The notes: generated from the letters alone by a model not told the origin. A DNA stretch of 64,000 nucleotides from Azorinus chamasolen (GCA_963576725.1 OY755243.1:80153945-80217944); one strand, 5' to 3'; shown: positions 11,354 to 21,800, counted from the stretch's first letter. Translations and numbers: made by a program.

Positions 11354-11582
11354 TTAACACTTTCCTCCATAGGCTATTTTTAGATCCATCTACTTTGAAT
11401 AAATCTACCGAAAAGGAGCATTAACTAGAGAAAAGGAAAATTTTAGAATTTTGTAGTTTGAAACCATTGTGATAAATAGAGCATTTGCTCCTATAGGAGC
11501 AAATGCTCTATTTATCACAATGGTTTCATAAAGTGACTTTTACAGAGGCTTAGAAAGGCGTATTTATGGAGGAAAGGGTTAA
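11354..11582. mobile_element. TTAA MITE, family A, copy A3
   Basis: TTAACACTTTCCTCCATAGG to ATGGAGGAAAGGGTTAA, 229 bp, with the full A hairpin. The orientation is opposite to A2, as shown by the TAGAGAAAAGGAAAATTTTA arm on the left. Confidence 0.88.
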
Positions 11583-11652
11583 CATTAAACTATTAACTGA
11601 CATATTAGCATTTTATGTAAAATTATGTCTGTACATGTATATGTATATAAAA

Positions 11653-11945
11653 CAAGATGTGTTTGTGAAACACTATGCCCTGATTATCACCAATATAAAT
11701 TTGACCCGTAATTTGACCTTTGACCTTCCTATATGACCTTGACCTTCATGAGTCACCCCTAAAAATGTTCACCTCCATAAGTTGCACATACATGCCAAGT
11801 TTGAAATATGTATGTGCAATGGTTACAAAGTTATCGCCAACTTTAAAGTTGTCCAAAGTTCACTGTTGTCCAACAAACCAACAGACAGACAGGGCAAAAA
11901 CAATATGCCTCCCCCTTTTGAAGGGGGGGGGGGGGGGATGAAAAC
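11653..11945. mobile_element. Single-core element P3a
   Basis: ACAAGATGTGTTTGTGAAAC forms a short terminal hairpin; the other end is TATGCCTCCCCC...GGGGGG with a 15-16 G run at 11924-11938. Inside lies TGACCTTTGACCTT, a direct repeat of the nuclear-receptor half-site. 13322-13610 is a diverged second copy. Confidence 0.6.
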
Positions 11946-12149
11946 ATGTCACTTTTGTTTTGTTACATATATTACATATATTACATATATGGCTAACATC
12001 TTCATAATAGCGCTAATTTTATTTGAAGATGGTCACACAATTAGTACATATGCTAATCTCCCTTGTGACCCTTACAAAATAAGTTACATATATAATATAC
12101 AAAGCAAAATGATTTTAGAATAAACACCAGCATGATGCATTTTTGCACA

Positions 12150-12371
12150 CATTTCCTCCATCAATATTCATGTAAGAAATGAGGACAATATGAATATTCA
12201 TTAACTGAATTTTTATAATAGCACTATGCGCAAGTAATTTTTTTTTATCATGAGAGAAACGGTAGCATATGACATATTATGTCATAAGCAAACAGAGCAG
12301 ACCCTACAGGAGCCATCTTAACTGGTTTGCAAAGGTAAATTAAAGGGCTTATCTATGGAGTAAAGGATCAA
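12150..12371. mobile_element. TTAA MITE, family B, worn
   Basis: TTTCCTCCATCAATATTCATG to CTATGGAGTAAAGGATCAA. Most of the left hairpin arm is deleted (GACCCTACAGGAGCC). Confidence 0.6.
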
Positions 12372-12446
12372 GCTTAAGGCATACACAAACTGAAATATAC
12401 AATCACTCACAAATTAAATATATCACACAATCTTCCTTGTTGTGAG

Positions 12447-12696
12447 TTAACCCTTTACTCCATGAATACTCATGTAAGAAATAATGATACCATGAATATT
12501 AATTAGATTAATTGTTATAATTTGTACATGGAAACAGGAACTTTTGGCCATGACAGAAACAGTAGGATCATATCTACATTATATCATAAGTAAACAGAGC
12601 AGACCTTGATCAGATGGCTCCTATAGGAGCCATCTGATCTGGGTCTACTCTGTTTGCAAAGGCATAGAAAGGCGTATTTATGGAGGAAAGGTTTAA
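12447..12696. mobile_element. TTAA MITE, family B, full length
   Basis: Intact TTAA ends, 250 bp, hairpin apex TGGCTCCTATAGGAGCCA, AGAGCAGACC on the left and GGTCTACTCT on the right. Confidence 0.88.
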
Positions 12697-12875
12697 TATA
12701 CCCATCACATATTTCTCTTTATTACACACGTTTAATATAAACTGTAATGTCGTGTAGAAACACCACGATGTCATGTAGAAATATATATGTAGGACCTAAA
12801 ATGGCAATTTTTAGTCGAAATAAGTTATGTGACAAAAAGAATATGATGCTTGTAGTCATTTTGTACAAACTGATA

Positions 12876-13104
12876 TTAACCCTTTCCTCCATAAGTACGC
12901 CTTTCTACGCCTCTATAAAAGTCAATTCTTGAAACCATTGTGATAAATAGAGCATTTGCTCCATAGGAGCAAATGCTCTATTTATCACAACGGTTTCAAA
13001 ACTACACGATTCTAACGTTTTCCTTTTCTCTAGTAAATGCTCCTTTTGGGTAGAGTCATTCAAAGAGGTTGGGTCTAAAAATAGCCTATGAAGGAATGGG
13101 TTAA
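12876..13104. mobile_element. TTAA MITE, family A, copy A4
   Basis: TTAACCCTTTCCTCCATAAG to GAAGGAATGGGTTAA. The hairpin apex has lost one T (GCTCCATAGGAGC). Confidence 0.88.
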
Positions 13105-13321
13105 GCTGGTCTTGGAAACTGTTATTAAGCTCACCAGCGGCTCAATTAACAACATTTCTAAGACTTGTTTGATATCAGTTTGTACAAAAAAATCAAAGGC
13201 CTGAATGGCCATTATAATGGCGTTCGGGTTAGATTATGGATGTTAAGTGTAAGGGGAGAAATTGCTGTACACGTTAATAACAATGCCTGACGTCTTGGAA
13301 TTGATAAAATATTAATTAACA

Positions 13322-13610
13322 ACACGTGTTTGTGAAACACTATGCCACTGATTGTCACCAATATAAATTTGACCCGTAATTTAATTTGACATTTAACTGT
13401 TATATGACCTTGATTTTAATATAGCCCCCCCCCACCCCCGAAAAAAAAAAAAAGTTCACCTCCGTAAGTTGCACAGGCATGCCAGATTTGAAGTATGTAT
13501 GTGCAATGGCTACACAATTATTGCCAACATTAAAGTTTAAGCCAAGCCAACAACCAACAAACAGGGCAAAATCACCCCCTCCTCATTGACTGGGGGCATA
13601 CAAATATGAC
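13322..13610. mobile_element. Single-core element P3b
   Basis: Same hairpin end as P3a (ACACGTGTTTGTGAAACAC), the AATATAAATTTGACCCGTAA core and a GGGGGCATA end. The middle has decayed into poly-C and poly-A runs at 13425-13452. Confidence 0.55.
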
Positions 13611-13624
13611 GGACTGAAACCAAA

Positions 13625-13757
13625 GGGGCCATCTGATGATCTGCTGTTTATATATAGACATGCTTCTAGTTTCCACTATGGCCAAAAGAAGTATCTTATT
13701 TATATTCATGATGTCATTATTTCTTATATGAATATTCATGGAGTAAAGGATCAATTA
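13625..13757. mobile_element. Family B MITE right half
   Basis: GATCTGCTGTTTA to TTCATGGAGTAAAGGATCAA. The left half is absent. Confidence 0.5.
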
Positions 13758-13979
13758 ATGCTTTCATATCCAAAGCTGATGCAAAAACTGAAGCACAACA
13801 TCAAATATATACAAAGGCTACCTATAATCTATAATCCTACATTTTTTGTTCAACTAATTCTTACACATTACATTTATTTTTCCATGTTCAGCACTCATTT
13901 ATTTTGAATAACTGTAGTCTGCTTACACATTGAAGGTAGACTGGTTTTATTTTCAATTACTAAGTAGATCCATACTTAC

Positions 13980-14061
13980 AATTACGGTAGTTGTTTGGAA
14001 CCTGGTGAAACTCAAATTCAGAACTACAGTCTGAAGTAGAGTTGTAATCTGGGAAAGACAT
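13980..14061 (-). CDS. Candidate first coding exon of an unidentified gene
   Basis: On the minus strand an ATG at 14061 opens a 27-codon frame starting MSFPDYNSTSDC and ending QVPNNYRN. It runs into GTAAGTATG, an excellent 5' splice site, leaving one base of the next codon. The peptide is polar with no signal sequence, and I do not recognise it. The ATG lies head to head with another candidate start at 14586, and the DNA between them is unusually free of MITEs and richer in CpG than its surroundings. No downstream exon could be matched to its left. It could still be a chance ORF. Confidence 0.35.
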
Positions 14062-14585
14062 TTCAACAAATTGCTACCCACTTTCGCTTTTACACGACAC
14101 AAACGCCTTGAGCAAAATGACAGTCTCGGCGGTTGCACGATAGATATTATAAGAGGCTCTATTTTCACAGTTATTATTGACACTGGAATATAATTTGATT
14201 GCATATGTGTTGAAAACCTTCTATGGATAATACCTACTTTGATAAGCTGAAAGAACCCTGTGTTTTTACGGTTTTACTTCTTTTAAGAATGAGACTTCTC
14301 TTGACGTTGGGTGTTATTGTCAAAACACGCTGTTCGTTGCGTGATACATGTGTATATAGGAATTCCGAATTTCATTGGTTGATAATGTAAGATTTCTTTG
14401 ACCTTGTCCTTTATGAAACTTCCTATTTTCTAATTTGAGTACGGGTCAAACGGAAATGACTGAAACGATGCAAAAGGCAGTTTGATTGGCTGAAAATGTA
14501 GGTCTATATGCTCATCAGTTACGAATGTGTATAAAAAATGCAATCGGAAACCTCAGCGATATTCCTTCTACTTTAGAACACCAAG
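14062..14585. promoter_or_regulatory. Possible bidirectional promoter
   Basis: A 524 bp element-free stretch between two divergent candidate ATGs. It has scattered CpGs (14080-14135, 14320-14345, 14440-14470). A TATA-like TATAAAAAATG at 14530-14540 stands about 45 bases before the + strand ATG. Function is inferred from layout only. Confidence 0.3.
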
Positions 14586-14998
14586 ATGTTGCGAAAACTA
14601 CGGTAAAAATATTCGTTCACGTCTTCTTTGGATTTTATTAAAAAATTAGTTTATCTTTGTGTATATTAGTATTAATTATCTTACATAGCGCAACATTATT
14701 AAATACACGAAGAGTAAACAAATACATGAACATTTTACAACAAAACTAGTGCAGAATTGATTGTTTTTGTCTTGTGCATGTTCACTAGAATAGTGAACAC
14801 GTTGCCGTAAAGAGACCGATTTCTATATGGCGTTCCGAACGCCATAATTACTTGTAACATATCCTATAATATAATATAGATGCAGACTTAGATAAACACT
14901 CATGCCCACATATATGACATTTTATTTTCAGATACAATGAGGCAATAAAAGAGTGTTTATCTGGTATAGATAAACTGGACTCAGAGCAACAGATAAAG
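14586..14998 (+). CDS. Candidate two-exon gene start, TPR-like
   Basis: Exon one (14586-14602) encodes MLRKLR after the context CCAAG and ends at a GTAAAA donor. Exon two (14932-14998) follows TTTTATTTTCAG and reads YNEAIKECLSGIDKL then DSEQQIK, ending at GGTGTAA. The phases match across the junction. The amphipathic YNEAIKECLSGI pattern resembles the first helix of a TPR repeat, but too little is present to name a protein. The last 17 bases of exon two overlap the end of a family D MITE (from 14982), so the exon is either trimmed by the insertion or partly exonised. In-frame read-through meets TAA at once. No further exon was found. Confidence 0.35.
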
Positions 14999-15396
14999 GT
15001 GTAAACTCAAAAATTTAAATCGTCATTTCTCTACCAAACCCTATGTTGCGACCACAATTTAGAATCATCTCTCCGAGGCGATTCTAAAGAGTGGTCAAAA
15101 CATCAGGTTTTGTGGAGAAATAAAGGAGTTGTTCTTGAAAATGTTTTAACCTATTCCCACTTAGGCTATTTTTAGACCTAACCTCTTTGAATAAATCTAC
15201 CAAAAAGGAGAGTTAACTAGAGAAAAGGAAAATTTCAGAATTGTGTAGTTTTTAAACAATTGTGATAAATAGAGAATTTGCTCCTGTGGAGCAAATGCTC
15301 TATTTATCACAACGGTTTCACAAAGTGACTTTTACAGAAGCGTCAAAAGGCGTCAATATGCGGGAATGGGTTAATTTACGCATCTTATCTGGACCT
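14982..15396. mobile_element. Family D MITE D1, split by A5
   Basis: CAGAGCAACAGATAAAGG is the family D end, followed by a worn hairpin (GAATCATCTCTCCGAGGCGA). The other end, TTTACGCATCTTATCTGG, lies at 15375-15392. The two halves are parted by A5 at 15146-15374. Confidence 0.75.
15146..15374. mobile_element. TTAA MITE A5 nested in D1
   Basis: 229 bp with TTAACCTATTCCC and GGGAATGGGTTAA ends. Removing it and one TTAA restores GAAAATGTTTTAATTTACGC, which matches intact family D copies (compare 20150 reversed and 47455). Confidence 0.88.
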
Positions 15397-15660
15397 ATTT
15401 GCACTAATAATAATTTACTATTGTTTCTGAAATACATCCTCACATACAGATATACATAATTGTGCAGATAAATGCAAAACATGTCAGTGAAATGATCTAT
15501 GATGATGAAATTACAGAACTGAAGAACCATGTATACAACAAAACTGTGTATCATACACACAATTTGTGCACGAGTGCATTGTGTGACAATATAGCAAAAC
15601 CTTTCTAAAAGTAATCACTCATGAGACATCTGTTTGTGAACAAGGTAGTAGACTTGTAGT

Positions 15661-15905
15661 TTAACCCTTTCCCTGTTGAATATTTATGTAAGAAAGAATG
15701 ATATCATTGATAGTAATTAGATTTTTTTCACATAATTATAAACACAGACCATTTTGGCTCAGACAGCAACTGTAGAGTCGGATCTGTATTACACCATAAG
15801 CAAAAAGGGAAGATCCAGATCAGACAGCTCCTACAGGAGCTGTCTGGTCTGGGTAACTTACTCTGTTTGCAAAGGCATGAAAATGCATTTTCATGGAAAT
15901 TAATT
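15661..15905. mobile_element. TTAA MITE, family B
   Basis: TTAACCCTTTCCCTGTTGAA; hairpin ACAGCTCCTACAGGAGCTGT; right end ATTTTCATGGAAATTAA, drifted. Confidence 0.7.
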
Positions 15906-16123
15906 TATTACTGACTAATTGAATGATTAATGGGCTGAATTCATATACATTCACAAGGGAATGTTTGGCTATGACTGAAACTTCAAAATCAGATCTATTC
16001 CATCACACAAACAAACAGAAAAGTCACCTAGACTAGATATATAGCTCCTATAGGAGCTGTGTAAGCTGGGTCGACTCTGTCTGCAAAGGTGCCAAAATCT
16101 GTCTATATGAGGGAATGGGTTAA
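15906..16123. mobile_element. TTAA MITE, family B, diverged hairpin
   Basis: Apex TAGCTCCTATAGGAGCTG with arms CACCTAGACTAGATA and TAAGCTGGGTCG. Ends GAGGGAATGGGTTAA. Confidence 0.65.
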
Positions 16124-16342
16124 TCCTCCATAAATACGCCTTTCAACGCCTCTGTAATAGTCACTTCGTGAAACCATTGTGATAAATAGAGCATTTGCTA
16201 CTATAGGAGCAAATGCTCTATTTATCACAATGGTTTCAAAATATAAAATTCTAAAATTTTACTTTTCTCTAGTAATTCTCCTTTTGGGTAGAGTCATTCA
16301 AAGAGGTTGGGTCTAAAAATAGCCTATGGAGGAAAGGGTTAA
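16120..16342. mobile_element. TTAA MITE, family A, copy A6
   Basis: Shares its TTAA with the preceding element; 223 bp; hairpin with one mismatch (TTGCTACTATAGGAGCAA). Ends GAGGAAAGGGTTAA. Confidence 0.85.
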
Positions 16343-16799
16343 TGCCTTTGCAACCAGTATAGACCCAGATCACACAGATCCTCATATGTCTTCTCTGATC
16401 AGGGTCTACTCTGTATGCTTAACCCTTTCCTTCATATAAATGTGTTTTCACACATTTGCAAGCAGAGTGTACCCAGATCAGCAAAGCCTTCTAATCAGGG
16501 TCTGCTCTGTTTGCTAATGGAATTTGAAAGACGTTCCTTTACTTTTTAAAATAGTTACAATGGTCAACCTTCCATATTTAATTGTAACTATTTGTCCCAT
16601 GAATATTCAGTAGGTATTGAAATTTAGAATAAACCTAGAACAGGGAAAGGGTTAAGAAATAATATATGGTATATCTGATTCTACAGCTTCAGCCACGGCC
16701 AAAAATTCCAGTGTTTATGTGCCATTTCGAAAAATTCATCTAAATGGTATTCACGATGTCATTATTTCTTACATGAATATTCATGAGGTAAAGTGTTAA
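16339..16799. mobile_element. Family B fragments and one full family B MITE
   Basis: 16339-16422 is a left fragment. 16419-16655 is complete (TTAACCCTTTCCTTCATATA to CAGGGAAAGGGTTAA) with a partly deleted hairpin. 16656-16799 is a right half ending GAGGTAAAGTGTTAA. Confidence 0.7.
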
Positions 16800-16957
16800 T
16801 TTAGAACTAATTTTCTTATTTGCAAGATTTTAGTTTTCAATAAATGAGTGGTTATTTTATAGAGATTGTACTATACACATGTATATTTAAAACACACTCA
16901 CAACTATTCACATGGATAAAATTAATTATTGTGGCAAAGGGCTTTAGCATGGATAGA

Positions 16958-16980
16958 GGTGGTGGTGGTGGTGGTGGTGA
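16958..16980. repeat. (GGT)n microsatellite
   Basis: Seven GGT triplets followed by GACCACTGGTGGGTG. Confidence 0.9.
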
Positions 16981-17109
16981 CCACTGGTGGGTGTTAAGCA
17001 CTAGAAGTGGGTAACCCTTTCAACACTATGAACGCATTGGTGCTATCTTTTGGAAAGAGTATGGATCCTGATGACAGGCTGCACAGATCCTAGTTGACAC
17101 CCAGTCAAC

Positions 17110-17339
17110 TTAACCCTTTACCTCATAGGCTATTTTTAGATACAACCTCTTTGAATAAATCTACCGAAAAGGAGCATTAACTAGAGAAAAGGAAAATTTT
17201 AGAATTTTTTTAGTTTGAAACCATTGTGATAAATAGAGCATTTACTCCTATAGGAGCAAATGCTCTATTTATCACAATGGTTTCACAAAGTGACTTTTAC
17301 AGAGTCGTCGAAAGTTGTCAATATGAGGGAATGGGTTAA
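17110..17339. mobile_element. TTAA MITE, family A, copy A7
   Basis: TTAACCCTTTACCTCATAGG to GAGGGAATGGGTTAA, 230 bp. One arm has ATTTACTCC in place of ATTTGCTCC. Confidence 0.88.
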
Positions 17340-17445
17340 TAGAAGGAAGTTATAGTCCTCAACGTGCAACGATGTCCGAGCAGCAACAATTGACACTGTA
17401 ACATTGTTTTTGAAAACTAATGGTAGAATTAGATTGCTTTGACAA

Positions 17446-17637
17446 TTTAACATATACTCCTTAAATAAACCTTTGCAAACAGAGTAGACCCAGATCAGAA
17501 TTGGCTCCTGTAGGCGCTGTCTGATCAGGGACTGCTGTGTTTCTTTATGAAATAATATAGATATGACTCTACAGCTTAATTTAATTAATATTCATGACTT
17601 CCTTATTTCTTACATGAATATTCACTGAGTAAAGGGC
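17446..17637. mobile_element. Family B MITE, worn
   Basis: CATATACTCCTTAAATAAAC, hairpin apex GGCTCCTGTAGGCGC, right end TTCACTGAGTAAAGGG. Confidence 0.6.
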
Positions 17638-17735
17638 AGACAACAATTTTCGCAGTCAAAAACTGTTAAAAGGGTTATTCTAATATTTATGTGCGTAAAT
17701 TTAAACCAAACGAAAAGAAGAATACTGGTATATAC

Positions 17736-17819
17736 CTGAACCATGCCATCCGACTTCATGCTGACTACTCTGTAGGGGAGATAACTCTCGGTATCCGTAA
17801 AAGTGCCCAGGGTGGATAA
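17736..17819 (-). CDS. Candidate internal exon, minus strand, unidentified
   Basis: Between a minus-strand acceptor (TTCACTAG) and donor (CAG then GTATAT) lie exactly 28 codons: LSTLGTFTDTESYLPYR then VVSMKSDGMVQ. The stretch is free of MITE sequence and more GC-rich than its flanks. The SDGMVQ ending loosely resembles the extracellular domain of Cys-loop receptors, where a tryptophan would start the next exon, but that is pattern memory and not a homology result. The acceptor has a poor pyrimidine tract. No neighbouring exon was found on either side. Confidence 0.3.
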
Positions 17820-17979
17820 CTAGTGAACCTGCTGTTTGTGTCAAAATTCTCTTCAATGTGAGAAAAACAAGAACTCCACTGATTTAAATCAGGAAAATTA
17901 AATCAAACAAAACAGACAAAGAGGTACTAACAAGCACAAACACAAGACCAATAATCCCATCAAATAAAGTTACAGGCAT

Positions 17980-18233
17980 TTAACCCTTTCCCTGTTCTGT
18001 ATTTAAGTCAAATTTCAATACCTACTGAATATTCATTAACAAAATAGTTATAAAGAAATATGGAAGGTAGAACATTGTAAACAATTTATAAAGCAAAAAA
18101 AACCCCAGATCTATCAAATTCTATTAGCAAACAGAGCAGACCCTGATCAGATGGCTCCTATAGGAGCCGTCTGATCTGGGTCTACTCTGTTTGCAAATGC
18201 ATGAAAACACCTTTATATGAGAGAAAGGGTTAA
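17980..18233. mobile_element. TTAA MITE, family B, full length
   Basis: TTAACCCTTTCCCTGTTCTG to GAGAGAAAGGGTTAA. Hairpin TGGCTCCTATAGGAGCCG with the usual CAGACCCTGATC and GATCTGGGTCTA arms. Confidence 0.88.
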
Positions 18234-18365
18234 AACTTCAGACAGAAAGTGTAGCTCAAACTGCAAATATCTAGAATAGTAGTTTCTATGGTATTCATTT
18301 CACAGTTGAGTTGTTACATAATTATTTATATGCTGTTGAAACATACTTAACATACATGTATTTCT

Positions 18366-18779
18366 TTAACCCTTTATTCCATTAACTACTTTGCAAACAG
18401 AGTAGATCCAGACCAGACGGCTCCTATAGGAGCCATCTGATCAGGGTCTGCTCGGTTCGCTTATGGAATTATATACTGTATATCTGATCATACATGCTTT
18501 ACGAAGGCTAAAACATTCCTTGAACATATATGCCATTACACCTTCCCTGTTCTGTGTTTATATCAAATTGCAATACCTGTATTCATGGACAAAATAGTTG
18601 TAATGAAATATGGCAGGTGAAACATCGTAGTCATTTTAGAAAGTAAAGAAACAGAGCTATCAAATTCCATCAGCAAACAAAGCAGACCCTGATCAGACGG
18701 TTCCTATTGGAGCCGTCTGATCTGGGTCTACTCTGTTTGCCAATGCACGAAAACGTGTTTATATGAAGGGAAGGGTTAA
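18366..18779. mobile_element. Two abutting family B MITEs
   Basis: 18366-18540 starts TTAACCCTTTATTCCATTAA and loses its right end where 18541-18779 begins CCTTCCCTGTTCTGTG. The second ends GAAGGGAAGGGTTAA. Both hairpins are intact. Confidence 0.75.
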
Positions 18780-18816
18780 GCTGATTATTCATTCATAATT
18801 TCATGGAGTAAAGGGT

Positions 18817-19053
18817 TTAACCCTTTCCCTGTTCTGTGTTTATTTCAAATTGCAATACCTACTGAAATAGTTGCAATGAAATATGGCAGGTGAAACATCA
18901 TTAGCCATTTTAGAAAGTAAAGAAACAGAGCTATCAAATTCCATCAGCAAACAGAGCAGATCCTGATCAGATGGCTCCTATAGGAGCCATCTGATCTGGG
19001 TCTACTCTGTTTGCAAATGCATGAAAAGGAGTTTATATGAAGGAAAGGGTTAA
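18817..19053. mobile_element. TTAA MITE, family B, full length
   Basis: TTAACCCTTTCCCTGTTCTG to GAAGGAAAGGGTTAA. Perfect apex TGGCTCCTATAGGAGCCA. Very close to 18541-18779. Confidence 0.88.
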
Positions 19054-19370
19054 AACTGCTTTAAGTTACATAATATAATTTTACCTTGCAGATAAAGCCT
19101 ATTTAATTATTACCATTAATAACAGTATCCAGTAGAATAATGACAATACCGCAGTCACATTAACATGTATGCATGCATACCCTGACTAACTTATTAAGCA
19201 GGCTATTTGTAAACAGCATGACACAATTTTTGACATATACTGACACCTACATAAAACTGTGAACAGGTGTGCATGCAACATGCCAGGTATGTAATACTAT
19301 ATACATGTACTTCAAACAAATAAATGCAACAATCCATAGACTTTTAAATGAAAGGAACTACACGTAGTCT
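19054..19370. other. No gene or element recognised
   Basis: AT-rich sequence with short TGCATGCATAC words. No ORF with splice sites. Confidence 0.4.
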
Positions 19371-19373
19371 CTT

Positions 19374-19551
19374 GTTTCTGTCATTTGCAAACAGTGTAGA
19401 CCCAGATCTGTCATTTGTAAACAGTGCAGACCCAGAACAGAAGAGTCCTCTGATCATGGTAAGCACTGTTTGTCATTCAAGTCTCTGCTAGATTCAAGCC
19501 GATACACTGATGGCTCATTCCACTTTGAATATTCAACATTATAAGTGTTAA
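19374..19551. mobile_element. TTAA MITE, family E, worn
   Basis: CATTTGCAAACAGTGTAGACC appears twice, then GAGTCCTCTGATCATGG and the E right end TTCAACATTATAAGTGTTAA. Confidence 0.6.
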
Positions 19552-19636
19552 TTATATCAATCAAGGACTTAAATGAAGACTACTGAAATGAAACTCTAAG
19601 TGGCATATTCGTGATAAACGTTATAAACTGTGTGGA

Positions 19637-19933
19637 TTAACCCTTTCCTCCATAAATACGCCTTTCTATGCCTCTGTAAAAGTCACCTCTTGAAACCATT
19701 GTGATAAATAGAGCATCTATTATAAAAATAATCTAATTCAATTTTCATATTGGAATGGCATTATGAACACAGGATTTTTTGGCCAAAGCAGAAACTGTTG
19801 AGTCAGATCAATATAACTCTATAAGCAAATATTTAAGCATACCCTAATCAGACAGCTTCCACAGGAGCTGTCTGATCTTGATCTAGCCTGTTTGCTAGGC
19901 CGTCAACAGGCTTATTTATCAACTAAAGGGTTT
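19637..19933. mobile_element. Chimeric TTAA MITE, left half A and right half B
   Basis: 19637-19714 is family A from TTAACCC to GATAAATAGAGCAT. It switches inside the hairpin to family B sequence (TATTATAAAAATAATCTAAT), with a B hairpin at 19842-19877 and a B-type right end. Confidence 0.75.
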
Positions 19934-20130
19934 AGGCAAAGATATCATCAATATAAGACATCATTACTGTCAACTTCATCGATGTAAGAACATCATTACT
20001 GTCAATGATAGATCTATTCTCTGTCTGGTAGATGTTAATCCTTAGTCTGCTATAAAAATGATGTCGGCTTAATCTCCAATGATCAAATCTGTTGCTATGT
20101 TCACTTACTTCAAATTTATGCAAGCTTTTG

Positions 20131-20322
20131 ACGGAGGTCCAGATAAGATGCGTAAATTTAAACATTTTCAAGAATAGCTCCTTTATTTCTCCACCAAACC
20201 CTATACTGTGACTACTCTTTAGAATCGTCTCGAAGAGACGATTCTAAAGTTGGTCACAGTATAGGGTTTGGTGGAGAAATGACGATTTTAGTAGTTGGGA
20301 ATGCATCGTTGTAGCTCTGTTT
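20131..20322. mobile_element. Family D MITE, copy D2
   Basis: GTCCAGATAAGATGCG end; hairpin CTCCACCAAACCCTATA facing TATAGGGTTTGGTGGAG around CGTCTCGAAGAGACG; end GTAGCTCTGTTT. Confidence 0.85.
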
Positions 20323-20442
20323 TGAGACACTACTGACCAAGTATCAAACAGCTTGGATCCTGATGCGACACCGAGTTACTGGGCGTCTCATCTGAATCCA
20401 AGCTGTTCTAGCAAGGTCATGATACACAGGCAAAGGGTTAAT
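20323..20442. mobile_element. Family F palindromic element
   Basis: AAACAGCTTGGATCCTGATG faces CATCTGAATCCAAGCTG around GACACCGAGTTACTGGGCG. Ends in CAAAGGGTTAA. Confidence 0.65.
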
Positions 20443-20482
20443 AACAACTGAAAGTCAGACATCCTATTGGCTCAAAGTCATG

Positions 20483-20774
20483 TTAACCCTTTCCCTGATA
20501 TAAACACTTTTTCACGCCTTTGCAAACAGAGTAGACCCAGATCAGATGGCTCCTGTTAGAGTCATCTAATCATGGTCTGCTCTGTTTGCATAAGGAATAG
20601 TTTAGATCTGATCCAATAGTTTCTGCCTGAGCCAAAATGTCCTGTGACGTAATTTATAAGCAAACAGAGCAGACCCTGATCAGACCATACCTACCAGTAT
20701 AGGAGCTATTCTGATGAGGGTCTAGTCTGTTTGTAAAAAACATCAAAAGCCAATATTATCAAGTGAAGGGTTAA
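20483..20774. mobile_element. TTAA MITE, family B dimer
   Basis: Intact TTAA ends enclose two B hairpin cores, at 20527-20590 and 20662-20735, so this is a fused or tandem copy. Confidence 0.75.
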
Positions 20775-20834
20775 GAGTTTCTGTAGAAAATATTAAACAT
20801 TCAATTTCTACAACTGGGATGCAGCTGAGTGTCC

Positions 20835-21124
20835 TTCAACCCTTTAAATGCAGGAAACATGTTGACTAGCATTTGCAAACAGTGCAGAAAAAGATCAGAG
20901 GGCTATTAGGGCGACAGCAAATTTTACCCAGAGCTCCAGATAAGATGTGTAAATATAAACATTTTCAGCAATAGCTCCTTCATTTCTCCACCAAACCCTA
21001 TACTGTGACCACTCTTTAGAATCGTCTCAAAGAGACGATTCTAAAGAGTGGTCACAGTGTAGGGTTTGATGGAGAAATGACGATTTTACTGTTTGGGTAC
21101 GCACCTTTATCTGTAGCTCTGTTT
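20835..21124. mobile_element. Truncated family E copy and family D copy D3
   Basis: 20835-20910 is a left part of family E. 20937-21124 is D3: CAGAGCTCCAGATAAGATG to CTTTATCTGTAGCTCTGT with a long hairpin around GTCTCAAAGAGAC. Confidence 0.75.
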
Positions 21125-21442
21125 ACCCATTTACCCATATTATGAATGGACTCTAACGTTAACCCTTTACACCATAAATATGCTTTCTAATGCCTTTGCA
21201 AATAGACTTAACCCTTTCCCTGAAATGACAATTTTTTCATAAATCATCTGAATCAACTTAAGAAAGAAGTGTATAGTACTTGCTGAAAGTACATTGTCGA
21301 TAAAAACAACTAATTACAAATACAGTATTCTCCTTAATGAACATCCACTTACTTCTGGGGAGAAACTAACGATGAATAAAACAACTAGAACCATATATAA
21401 TAACCATTAAATAAAGGAATATAGGTGTGGTTTTTTTCAAAA

Positions 21443-21532
21443 TACAGGTGGTAGCTTAATGCTGACTAAAAGCAATGTAGAAAGTTTTTCTGCATTGCTT
21501 TTAGTCTACATCAAGATCAGCAACCACCTGTG
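21443..21532. mobile_element. Family C-like palindrome
   Basis: ACAGGTGGTAGCTTAATGC faces CAACCACCTGTG. The arms read AAAAGCAATG/CATTGCTTTT and differ from other C copies. Confidence 0.65.
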
Positions 21533-21553
21533 TACAAATGCAATAAGCTCCTT

Positions 21554-21800
21554 TTAACCCTTTCCTTCATAAACACCTTTTCAAGCATTTACAAACAGAG
21601 TAGATCCAGATCAGATGGATCCTATAGGAGCTGTCTGATCAGGGTCTGCTCTGTTTGCTAATGGGCTTTGATAGATCTGTTTCTTTACAAGTAAAATGGC
21701 TACAATGTTCCACCTTCCATATTTCATTATAACTATTTTGTCTATGAATATTCAGTAGGTATTGAAATTTGGAATAAACAAAGAACAGGGAAAGGGTTAA
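21554..21800. mobile_element. TTAA MITE, family B, full length
   Basis: TTAACCCTTTCCTTCATAAA to CAGGGAAAGGGTTAA. Hairpin apex GGATCCTATAGGAGCT. Confidence 0.88.
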
